Shown one piece after another: positions 49,201 through 57,617 of a DNA stretch of 64,000 nucleotides (position 1 is the stretch's first letter; the number at the start of each line of letters is the position of its first letter). Source of the stretch: Leptolyngbya sp. SIOISBB (GTDB taxonomy: Bacteria > Cyanobacteriota > Cyanobacteriia > Phormidesmidales > Phormidesmidaceae); contig JAAHII010000001.1 in NCBI GenBank assembly GCA_010671905.1, positions 1,674,001-1,738,000 on the forward strand, read 5' to 3'. The translations under genes were made by a program, and so were the position numbers. The notes beneath the pieces were generated by a model that saw only the letters and a list, made by a program, of their open reading frames with translations, did not search any database and was not told the origin of the DNA.

Positions 49201-49413
49201 CTAGGGCTTAAACGTTGGGGCTGGTTCAATCGTGTCGGGCAACTCAAATTCCAATACGGGCTGAGCGATCGCCATGACGCGGACAAAATTTTCGACCACT
49301 TGCGGGTGTATTGACTCAGGCAAGGGCAACCCTAATAGTTGCGTCATTTGTTCCACATAAGCCTGAACCTCAAAACTATCGTGATCGCCACCTGCTTGCC
49401 TTAGCGAAGTCAT
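49201..49413 (-). CDS. AtzG-like small subunit (DUF4089)
   Basis: 70 residues with the pattern VQAYVEQMTQLLGLPLPESIHPQVVENF and ending PDTIEPAPTFKP, typical of the AtzG family that forms a heterotetramer with AtzE by analogy with GatC-GatA. It begins 64 bases upstream of the amidase on the same strand. Confidence 0.8.
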   Translation of the reverse strand: MTSLRQAGGDHDSFEVQAYVEQMTQLLGLPLPESIHPQVVENFVRVMAIAQPVLEFELPDTIEPAPTFKP

Positions 49414-50289
49414 AGCAACTCTCGGGATAAAGCGTCCTTCTTAGCTAACAGGTTAGGTGGGATGAAATCAAGCGATCGTGTCTGGATGGCGATCGTTAGC
49501 AAACCCATACCCAAAGCTTGGGTTTGTCCAATCCGTCAGACATTAGGTCAGTCGCTGCATGGAGCAGACAATCAGCCATCCATAAATCAAGCTAATCATC
49601 CTAGGGCGCGTCATCAATCAAACTCGAAAACCTTGCGGTATAAGTATCACCGCGCCCGCCCTGTAAATCTAGCTAGGGGCTGAACCGCTTTCTGCATCAG
49701 GATTCAGGCTCTAAATGATGACAGCCCCTAGAGAGCTAAATCAACATAAATATACTTCACAAAAATAAATACCTTAAGGGGCTATCGACTTACTCACCAG
49801 TAAAAGCCTCCAATAATGAGCTTCGTTGTATTATCCAGTTAGAGGATCGAAAAGGACTTTGTCGAAAATTGAATTGCTTTCACATAATGATTTCCTGTCT
49901 TGTTCTTCTTTGAAATCCCAACATCTTCTAGGCAATAAAAAGCATTCTCTATAAATTCAAGGCCTGTTTTCATGTATTTAGATTCTTCAAATCACTTATT
50001 TAAAGAAGATTTTTGGTTTGAGACAAAAAGGATTTCGAAGCGGCTATGATCGTCAAGGTAATCGTTCCTCGGCATTCGGATGCATTTTGCAATATGTGAA
50101 TATGGCGACCTTTTTGGCATTGAATTGATTTTTTTGGGCACTATGCTGCAGGGAAAGTCCCGGGGATGGTCATAATTCGGTAACCTGTAGTGGTTATTGA
50201 TTAAGAGGGCTGAAAGTCATCAAGAGGAGGTAGGTTTTTCGCTCTGTTTGAGTGAACTAGCCGACTGCTCGACTTCATTGGAGTTAGCA
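49414..50289. other. Intergenic region before ABC transporter
   Basis: 876 bases holding repeat copy B (49637-49731) and an AT-rich half (about 49740-50200) before the ABC transporter. No gene or recognisable riboswitch seen; likely the osmotically controlled promoter region. Confidence 0.45.
49637..49731. repeat. Dispersed 95-bp repeat, copy B (inverted)
   Basis: The reverse complement begins CTAGGGGCTGTCATCATTTA and aligns without gaps to copy A. The 34-base extension (GCGGGCGCGG then TATACC) is conserved too. It lies between the AtzG-like gene and the betaine transporter. Confidence 0.75.
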
Positions 50290-51537
50290 ATGCCAAGTTC
50301 ACAACCTAAAATCAAGATAGAAAATCTGGTTAAAATTTACGGCAAAAATCCGACCCATGCCCTAAAGCTTTTTCGGGAAGGAGGGAATCGGGATGACATT
50401 TTGCAAGCGACGGGCCATGTGTTGGGAGTCGCCGATGTTTCGCTCTCCATTGCGGAAGGGGAACTGTTTGTCATTATGGGCCTCTCAGGTTCCGGCAAGT
50501 CGACTTTGGTGCGGTGTCTCAATCGTTTGATTGAACCGACCAGCGGCCATGTTTACATCGATGGCGAAGATGTTGCCAAGGTCGATTTGCCCCGGCTACG
50601 AGAGGTGCGTCGCACCCAGATCTCGATGGTCTTTCAGCGATTTGGTCTGTTTCCCCATAAGTCAGTTTTAGAAAATACTGAATACGGCTTGAAAATGCGG
50701 GGCATTCCCGTTGAGGAGCGCCGACAAAAAGCGCTCGAGACCCTCGAAATTGTCGGACTGCAAAAGTGGGCTGATTACTCACCCAGTTCTCTTAGTGGGG
50801 GCATGCAGCAACGGGTGGGGTTGGCTCGGGCACTGGCAACGGATGCGCCGATTCTGTTAATGGACGAAGCCTTTAGCGCTCTCGATCCGTTGATTCGCCG
50901 GGAGATGCAAGACGAGTTGATGCGGTTACAAACCGAATTGCATCGCACCATTGTGTTTATCAGTCACGACATTCAAGAAGCGCTGAAAATTGGCGATCGC
51001 GTAGCCATCATGAAGGATGGTTATCTAGTCCAAGTGGGTACGCCAGAAGAAATTATCACCAACCCGGTGGATGATTACATTGTGGCCTTTACTCAAGATG
51101 TGAACCGAGCTCAGGTCTTAAAGACGGGCTCGATTGTGCGACAAACGGTGCCCTTTATCTTGGGGCAGGGGTCAGCCCGCGCCGCGTTGGAAGATATGCA
51201 AACCCACCAACGCCGTCGCATGCACGTGGTTGACCGCCAGGGTAAACCCGTTGGCATACTCAATCGTAAAGATCTTGAAAGCGCCGTACAAAGCGGTGTT
51301 GAAGAGGTGGAATCGGTCATGCGGACAGATTTCCCCACGGTGGAAGCCTCGACTAGCCTGGAAGAAATTTTCCACCTCGCTCAATATGGCGCTCCCATCG
51401 CGGTGGTTAACCGCAAAGGCAAGTTTAAGGGCGTAGTCGAGCAGTCCGATATTCTCGCCAGCATTGGACGCCTTAGCCAGGGCGCTGAGAATGAGGGTAC
51501 CGCAACCGAGTCCCGACTTGGCCCAGTGGCTGTTTGA
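50290..51537 (+). CDS. proV: Glycine betaine/proline ABC transporter ATP-binding subunit
   Basis: 415 residues from ATG 50290 (MPSSQPKI), with GGAG six bases before; the open frame extends upstream to 50197 without homology. ABC motifs: Walker A GLSGSGKST, Q-loop MVFQRFGLFPH, signature LSGGMQQRVG, Walker B PILLMDEAFSALDPL. Two C-terminal CBS domains (about 280-400) are the likely ionic-strength sensor, as in OpuA. First gene of proVWX, which imports compatible solutes. Confidence 0.93.
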   Translation: MPSSQPKIKIENLVKIYGKNPTHALKLFREGGNRDDILQATGHVLGVADVSLSIAEGELFVIMGLSGSGKSTLVRCLNRLIEPTSGHVYIDGEDVAKVDLPRLREVRRTQISMVFQRFGLFPHKSVLENTEYGLKMRGIPVEERRQKALETLEIVGLQKWADYSPSSLSGGMQQRVGLARALATDAPILLMDEAFSALDPLIRREMQDELMRLQTELHRTIVFISHDIQEALKIGDRVAIMKDGYLVQVGTPEEIITNPVDDYIVAFTQDVNRAQVLKTGSIVRQTVPFILGQGSARAALEDMQTHQRRRMHVVDRQGKPVGILNRKDLESAVQSGVEEVESVMRTDFPTVEASTSLEEIFHLAQYGAPIAVVNRKGKFKGVVEQSDILASIGRLSQGAENEGTATESRLGPVAV

Positions 51538-51657
51538 TCGAGCGGCGGTTGTTTACCACCAGGTCGCTAATCGGTGTGCCCTGACGACAGTTCCGCGCCA
51601 CCGTTGGTCATCGGAGTCGGTCAGCCGCCCAGCCTCAACTGTAATTTTCTTGAAATC

Positions 51658-52620
51658 ATGGATACTGCAATTCAAGACTTTTTTAACTGGTTATTTCTCA
51701 ACCAGTCGACGGAGATTATTCCGTTGGGCGATTGGATTTCGACAGCAGTGGATTGGATTGTGACCAACTTCCGCTGGATGTTTCAAATTATCCGAGTCCC
51801 CATTAGCCAAACCCTCAATGGGATTGAGGCGTTCTTGCAAGCAGTGCCCCCGGTTATTTTTCTGGCAGTGCTGGGGTTATTTGCCTGGCAATTTGCCAGT
51901 CGTAATCTAGCCATCTTTAGTGTGCTGGCTATGACCTTTGTGGGGTTGATGGGCGCTTGGCCAGAAACCATGACCACCTTGTCACTGGTGATCACGGCGG
52001 TCGTGCTGTGCATTTTGGTCGGTTTACCATTGGGCATCGCCTCTGCCCGCAGTGATCGGGTTGAGGCCGCCATTCGACCGATCTTGGACGCGATGCAAAC
52101 GCTGCCCGCTTTTGTCTACCTGGTGCCGGTGGTCATGCTATTTGGCACCGGCAAGGTGCCAGGGGTCATTGTGACCTTTATTTTTGCAGTGCCCCCGCTG
52201 ATCCGCCTGACTAACATCGGCATTCGTCAAGTTTCGTTGGAAACGATTGAAGCGGCCCAGTCTTTTGGCTCAACACCGAGACAAATGCTCTGGGAAGTGC
52301 AAATTCCGCTGGCGATGCCGACTATTTTAGCGGGCATCAACCAGTCCATTATGCTGGCACTGTCGATGGTCGTGATTGCCTCATTGATTGCAGTCGAAGG
52401 GTTAGGCCAAATGGTTAACCGGGGCATTGGCCGCTTAGATGTAGGTCTGGCAGCAGTGGGCGGACTCGGCATTGTTATCATGGCCGTTGTGCTCGATCGC
52501 CTGACCCAAGGGATTGGCCACTCGTCTCAGAGCGGCGTGTCTTGGCAAGATAGGGGCCCAGTCGGGGCCATTCGCAAGGCTCTGGGTAAACGTCCTCAGT
52601 CTCCAACGGTGACCCCTTAA
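51658..52620 (+). CDS. proW: Glycine betaine/proline ABC transporter permease
   Basis: 320 residues from ATG 51658 (MDTAIQDFF). About six membrane segments include VIFLAVLGLFAWQFAS, LSLVITAVVLCILVGLPLGIAS and VIASLIAVEGLGQMVNRG. The cytoplasmic EAA loop is ETIEAAQSFGSTPRQMLWEVQIPLAMP, which contacts the ATPase. An N-terminal amphipathic part resembles other ProW proteins. Confidence 0.93.
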   Translation: MDTAIQDFFNWLFLNQSTEIIPLGDWISTAVDWIVTNFRWMFQIIRVPISQTLNGIEAFLQAVPPVIFLAVLGLFAWQFASRNLAIFSVLAMTFVGLMGAWPETMTTLSLVITAVVLCILVGLPLGIASARSDRVEAAIRPILDAMQTLPAFVYLVPVVMLFGTGKVPGVIVTFIFAVPPLIRLTNIGIRQVSLETIEAAQSFGSTPRQMLWEVQIPLAMPTILAGINQSIMLALSMVVIASLIAVEGLGQMVNRGIGRLDVGLAAVGGLGIVIMAVVLDRLTQGIGHSSQSGVSWQDRGPVGAIRKALGKRPQSPTVTP

Positions 52621-52709
52621 GCGTTTTTTGATCACGACCCCTGATAAGTCTTTTGGCACCTTTGAGACTGGGTCACTCATGTTTTTTGTACTCAATTTTT
52701 TGAAGCATT

Positions 52710-53810
52710 ATGGTTTTTAATTTCAATCTATTCACTTTTTCAGTTCCCACTCAAAAGCTGGGCCTAGCGGCTACCTTGGCGCTGGCGATCGCGGGCGTAT
52801 CCGCCTGCGGCTCTGGCGAGCAAGCCACCGATGCAGACGGGGAATCGGGCGAAACGACGGAAGAAACCGCCACTGCAACGGAAATGCCAGGAGAAGGGAT
52901 CGGCGTCACCCCCGGTTATGCCGTGTTGGAAGAACTCTTTCAAACCGAGATCGTCAATATTGGTCTAGAGCGCATGGGGTACACCATTGAATCCCCCAAA
53001 GAGCTGGAATACGCCACGCTGCACGTGGATACTGCTAACGGCGGTATCACCTATACTTCTGCCCACTGGGAAACGCTGCACGAAGAGTTTTACACCAACA
53101 GCGGCGGTGACGAAGCGTTAGAACGCACGGGCACCTATATTGCCAATGTGCTGCAGGGCTACAAAATCGATCAAGCCACGGCGGAAGAATACGACATCAC
53201 TTCCCTTGACCAGCTGCAAGATCCGGAGATTGCAGCTTTGTTTGATACCGATGGGGATGGCAAGGCCAACCTCACCGGCTGTAACCCTGGTTGGGGCTGT
53301 GAACTGGTGATTGAGCACCAACTGGATGAATATGGTTTGCGCGACACCGTGCAGCATGACCAAGGCCAGTATTTTGCCCTGATTGCCGACACGATTACCC
53401 GCTACGAGCAGGGTGAACCGATCCTGTACTATACCTGGACTCCCCTGTGGGTGAGTGGTGTACTCAAAGACGGTGAGGATGTCACCTGGTTAGAAGTGCC
53501 TTATACCAGCCTGCCAGAGGCCCAGGCTGAGGTCACCGAAGAGGAGACGAGTGCTGAAGGCAAAAATTTGGGCTTTGCCGTTGACCAACAGGTGATTTTG
53601 GCTAACCAAGCGTTCGTGGATGAAAATCCGGCCGCTACCAAGTTCTTTGAGTTGGTAGAAGTCCCCATTGACGATATCAGTGCGCAAAATCAGCTCATGC
53701 AGGATGGCGAAGATACCCCAGAGCAAATTCGGGAACATGCCGAAGCTTGGGTCGCAGACAATCAGGCCTTATTTGATGGATGGATTGAAGAGGCGATCGC
53801 GACTCAGTAA
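52710..53810 (+). CDS. proX: Glycine betaine-type substrate-binding lipoprotein
   Basis: 366 residues. The lipobox VSAC places the lipidated Cys at 33. An acidic Thr/Glu-rich linker (about 34-65) precedes an OpuAC-type binding domain (about 70-360), with an aromatic-rich ligand pocket suggested by YTSAHWETLHEEFY, GCNPGWGCE and YYTWTPLWVS. The tail ends in a long helix. Third gene of the operon, 89 bases after proW and before a strong terminator. The exact ligand (betaine, proline or proline betaine) is not determined. Confidence 0.93.
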   Translation: MVFNFNLFTFSVPTQKLGLAATLALAIAGVSACGSGEQATDADGESGETTEETATATEMPGEGIGVTPGYAVLEELFQTEIVNIGLERMGYTIESPKELEYATLHVDTANGGITYTSAHWETLHEEFYTNSGGDEALERTGTYIANVLQGYKIDQATAEEYDITSLDQLQDPEIAALFDTDGDGKANLTGCNPGWGCELVIEHQLDEYGLRDTVQHDQGQYFALIADTITRYEQGEPILYYTWTPLWVSGVLKDGEDVTWLEVPYTSLPEAQAEVTEEETSAEGKNLGFAVDQQVILANQAFVDENPAATKFFELVEVPIDDISAQNQLMQDGEDTPEQIREHAEAWVADNQALFDGWIEEAIATQ

Positions 53811-54233
53811 ACCGATCAATTGAGCAACGTCACCCCATCCCGCCAGGATGAATTCGTCCTGGCGGGATTCCTGTATCGCTAAAATCCTCAGTCCGCAAGG
53901 CATCCAACCCTACACCTTGCGATGAAAGCCGTGATCTGGATCATGGGGGGCTCAGACCACAAACACCAAATTCTCAACGCATTCTTGGGAGTTACTGCGG
54001 TTGTTTTACCTAGCCGCGTTCCCAGCCCCCAGAATGAAAAGAACCTTTTTTGCCTTACTACTTATCCTTGCCAGCATCGAACCGCTTGCAAGACCCACTA
54101 ACCGCTATCAACCCGCCCTGGCCGGACAGGCTATGAGTGTAGTCGGCTAACTACTCGTTAATTTGCCGTTCCTAGAATTCAGCTCAGTAACGGACAACAT
54201 CGGATTAATGTATTTAGGGATGAAAACAGACTT
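53811..54233. other. Intergenic region between convergent genes
   Basis: 423 bases. After the terminator there is a 38-codon plus frame (54034-54150) starting MKRTFFALLLILAS, which looks like a signal peptide followed by about 20 residues, but it lacks a ribosome binding site. It is possibly a small secreted peptide, more likely chance. Confidence 0.4.
53837..53868 (+). terminator. Terminator of proVWX operon
   Basis: ATCCCGCCAGGA and TCCTGGCGGGAT form a perfect 12-bp stem with an 8-base loop. T-tract weak (TTCCTGT). Confidence 0.75.
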
Positions 54234-55289
54234 CTAACTCGCTAGCTTCTGGGCGCGAAGTTGGCCACAGGCGGCGTCTTTTTCGAGGCCTCGTGAATAG
54301 CGGACGCTGACTGCTACATTTCGGTTCTTGAGTTCGTCGACAAAGGCTTGAATTTGATGATCGCTAGGACGCTGGTAGTCGACCTCGCTGATCGGATTGT
54401 AGGGAATGAGGTTAACGTGACTCTGAAAGCCCCCCACCATCTCAGCCAGTTCCGACGCATGATGGGGCAAATCATTCAGGCCAGATAGCAAAATGTATTC
54501 GAAACTGATGCGTCGGCCAGTGGTGCGGACATAGTCGTAACATTCTTCAATCAGTTCGGCAAAAGGATACTTGCGCGCACTGGGGATGAGCATTTCTCGC
54601 AATGATTGGTTAGAGGCGTGCAAACTGACGGCCAGGGTCACCTGCAGATGTTCTTCACCCAGGCGACGAATTTGCCCCGGAATGCCGACGGTAGAGACGG
54701 TGATCGATCGCTGACCGATGCCGACATCTTGATTGAGCGATCGCACCGCTTTCACGACATTGGGTGCATTTAGCAACGGCTCGCCCATGCCCATAAATAC
54801 AATATTGCTGACCCGCTGACCAAAATCTTCCTGCACGGTCAACACCTGATCCACAATTTCGTGGGTCTCCAAATTGCGCAAAAAGCCCCCTTTTCCCGTA
54901 GCGCAAAAGTCACAGGCCATCGGACATCCCACCTGCGAGGAAACACACACCGTCAGCCGCTTTTCAGTTGGAATACCTACCGTTTCAATAATGCTGCCAT
55001 CGGTCAACTTGAGCAGATACTTGATCGTGCCGTCGGGTGCGACTGAACGAAAGTGCAGCTGCGATCGCCCCACCGGTACATCGGCCACTTCAGCTCGCCA
55101 AGCTTTAGAGAACACAGTAATATCCATCAAGCTGCGAGCATATTTACCATAAATCCATTGATGCAGTTGCTTGCCCCGATAAGCAGGCTGCCCTTGCGCC
55201 TTTACCCAATCGGTAAGTTCGTCGAGCGAAAGGCCCAATAACGGTTTCACGGCGGCACTGGCCGCGGTTTTGGTAGCAATAGAAGACAT
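54234..55289 (-). CDS. rlmN: 23S rRNA/tRNA adenine-C2 methyltransferase
   Basis: 351 residues from ATG 55289. A radical SAM enzyme that methylates A2503 of 23S rRNA and A37 of some tRNAs. The iron-sulfur motif is CPMACDFC (Cys 122, 126, 129), with GMGEPLLN and the SAM-binding [14 protein letters not shown]. The conserved methylation cysteine is near the C-terminus in DAACGQL. Stand-alone gene. Confidence 0.95.
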   Translation of the reverse strand: MSSIATKTAASAAVKPLLGLSLDELTDWVKAQGQPAYRGKQLHQWIYGKYARSLMDITVFSKAWRAEVADVPVGRSQLHFRSVAPDGTIKYLLKLTDGSIIETVGIPTEKRLTVCVSSQVGCPMACDFCATGKGGFLRNLETHEIVDQVLTVQEDFGQRVSNIVFMGMGEPLLNAPNVVKAVRSLNQDVGIGQRSITVSTVGIPGQIRRLGEEHLQVTLAVSLHASNQSLREMLIPSARKYPFAELIEECYDYVRTTGRRISFEYILLSGLNDLPHHASELAEMVGGFQSHVNLIPYNPISEVDYQRPSDHQIQAFVDELKNRNVAVSVRYSRGLEKDAACGQLRAQKLAS

Positions 55290-55560
55290 GGCGTTGCTCA
55301 AGATCATGCCTATCCATCCTATTACTGCTGAGCCGAAACGAACATGCCGGGAAGGTTGAGTGATTGCCGACTTCGTGCAGATAATCCTGTACAGACAGTC
55401 GGATGACCTGGTTTCAACAATCGAGAACGTCTTTAACCGCAGAGTCGTCAGTCATCACCAGCAACAATCCCTTAAAATTTGTGATTGGGTAGCTGACTTG
55501 CACATAGGACTGGGCCAAGGTGCAAGTACCCAAAATCGCAAAGCAGTTTGGAGAGGCAGA

Positions 55561-55767
55561 ATGGAAACAGTTAATTGTGCAGAAGCCTGTAAGAATGGCT
55601 GCATTTTGGGCGATAAATGCCCCAATTTGGAATATAAGGAACAGGCTTCCAAGTTCATCGAAGAAACGTCACTTGACCAGATGCTGACAATGGCTGATGA
55701 AGCCGTCCGCCGCAAAATGATGGAACGCGCTTCCCAGCCTCCCAAATGGGTCTTACCAGAGGATTAA
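55561..55767 (+). CDS. Small Cys-rich conserved protein
   Basis: 68 residues. ATG 55561 is preferred: GGAGAGG lies just before it, and the upstream open frame (from 55360) has no protein-like character. The N-terminal cluster CAEACKNGCILGDKCPN (four Cys) suggests a metal-binding or redox site; the C-terminal half is an amphipathic helix ending PPKWVLPED. I recognise it as a small conserved cyanobacterial type but cannot name a function. Confidence 0.7.
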   Translation: METVNCAEACKNGCILGDKCPNLEYKEQASKFIEETSLDQMLTMADEAVRRKMMERASQPPKWVLPED

Positions 55768-56040
55768 TGCTGCTGGCTTCTCATCAATTCCCTCAAATGG
55801 CTTGAATGCTTTCTTATGAGGGCAATCTGGCTAAAGTTTCTAGACGACCGTTCTGGGTCTATGCCGTTAGCCGTCAAACTCTAGAGTGAACCACGCTGAC
55901 TTCTCTCTAGCTTGACTGAGATGATCTTGAGTTATCTCCGAGGGGCAGATAAAAACATCTGGGGTGTGCTCTCAACAGTCATCCCGACACAAATTACCGA
56001 GATGTCTATTTTCATGTGACTTGTTCACGCTCAATCCTCT

Positions 56041-57587
56041 ATGGCCGCAGAATCTGTCACAGTTCAAACCATTAGAAAGTATGCTGATGCGCTGCAACAG
56101 TGCACCACAGAAAATGACGTGGCAGATGTTTTGAAAGTCTTCTTGGCTCGCGATCGCGTCCAAGCATGTTTACAACAACATGAGGCCACCCCAGAATCAG
56201 CTCTAATCTGGCTAATAGAGCTGGATCAGCAATTGCAATCCCTCGCCTCAGAAATAGCAAGGCACCCAGAATTGTTGCGATGGCGCAGGAGCATTCAGCC
56301 GTCAGAAAAACAGTGGTGGTGGTATGCCACGCCAAAGGCGGAAGGTTTTTGGCATCAACTTGACTGGCTGTGGAACGCTGCTTCATTGGTATGTCTAGCA
56401 GCCTTTGCTAGTTATTTAACTGCCTTTACCGCTAAGTTTGCGGTGGGCGGATTTGATCTGTTGAAATCGTTTGGGCTGATCGGCAACGGTACCGTGGCAG
56501 TCCTAATTTTGACGAGCCTGACTCAATCAGGCCGCAAAATCTTGATCAAACTTCTGGAACGTCTCAACGTTTCCCCGAAATATCACAGTGAAGTGACTTT
56601 TTTTGCGTCAGCTTTGTTGCTGGTCAGTGCGATCGCCCTGCAAGCCAACTTGTCACACCTTGGGCAGTACTACTACACCCAAGGGGCCAAAAACTTCACT
56701 GAACGACGCTTCATTCCAGCAGAGAAACAACTCCGCCAATCCCTTGAACTGCAGCCTGATAATGGTAATGCCCACTTGATTCTGGGGCGCATTTACGAAA
56801 TTCAGGAAGATCTAGAAGGGGCTCGAGCAGAATATAATTTGGCCCTGCAAAATAATACAGTTCTGGCCTATAACAATTTGGGCCGCTTGCTCATTGCCGA
56901 TGAAAACTATCGCCAAGCAGAAGCACTCCTGATCAAAGGCCTCAGCGTGGCGCAATCCGCAGCCACTGAAGAGTATGAAACATTATTTGTACTCCACAAA
57001 AATTTGGGCTGGGCACAACTCAAGCAACTGCGACATTCGTTAGCCCTGGCTAATTTAGAACAGGCTGCCCTGATCAATCAAACACACCTCAATAATTTGA
57101 GAGGTGGTGAAGTGGACTGTATCTTATCCGATGTGCTGGAGCAATTGGAATGGGGGGAAGAATCCCCTTACTGCAGCTAAAGCCTGTATCGAACAAGCCA
57201 CGTTTGAAACGGCCTTGGATCATGAATGGTTTATCGATGCGCAAAATCGAATCCATCGCTTAGAAAAACAGCCTGCTAGTGCCAGTAGTGGGGCGAATCT
57301 GCCCGCTGCTGCCGGACTCGCTCCAGGGGGCGGCGGTGGCCTTGTCCCAAATCGTAGAAACCCGCCGACTCGTACGGGAGGGCAGCGATAGAGTCGTCTT
57401 GTCGGTAGCCCAGCCAGAAATGAATGAGATACGAGAGCTGACTAAATCCATGACTAAAAATTGCGGGGAATTGAGCGATCACCCTCCTTTCAGGCCCTTT
57501 ACGCATCTCGCCTCTGGTCACTGTTTAGAGCGCCACGCTTTTGAGTGGACATATCGGGCACAGTATCTAGCTGAGACGTCTAGATAG
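56041..57587 (+). CDS. Membrane-anchored TPR protein, frame broken twice
   Basis: Corrected length 514 residues. An N-terminal soluble part (1-100), two or three membrane segments (about 120-205: LVCLAAFASYLTAFTAKF, SALLLVSAIALQANL), then TPRs (about 225-370: YYTQGAKNFTERRFIPAEKQLRQSL, NLGWAQLKQLRHSLALANLEQA) and a C-terminal domain (VALSQIVETRRLVREGSD, RAQYLAETSR). Two frame breaks: the G6 run at 57152-57157 and the A5 run at 57264-57268. Deleting one base at each gives a continuous protein to 57587. Function unknown; TPR proteins scaffold complexes. Confidence 0.75.
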
Positions 57588-57617
57588 ATGGGCTAACTTT
57601 ATTCCAGGCGTTAGCCG

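Noticed and set aside
1021-57587. Programmed frameshifting as the cause of the broken genes
   Set aside because: The breaks are in unrelated genes, without slippery heptamers or downstream structures in common, and all have the same one-extra-base form; error is simpler.
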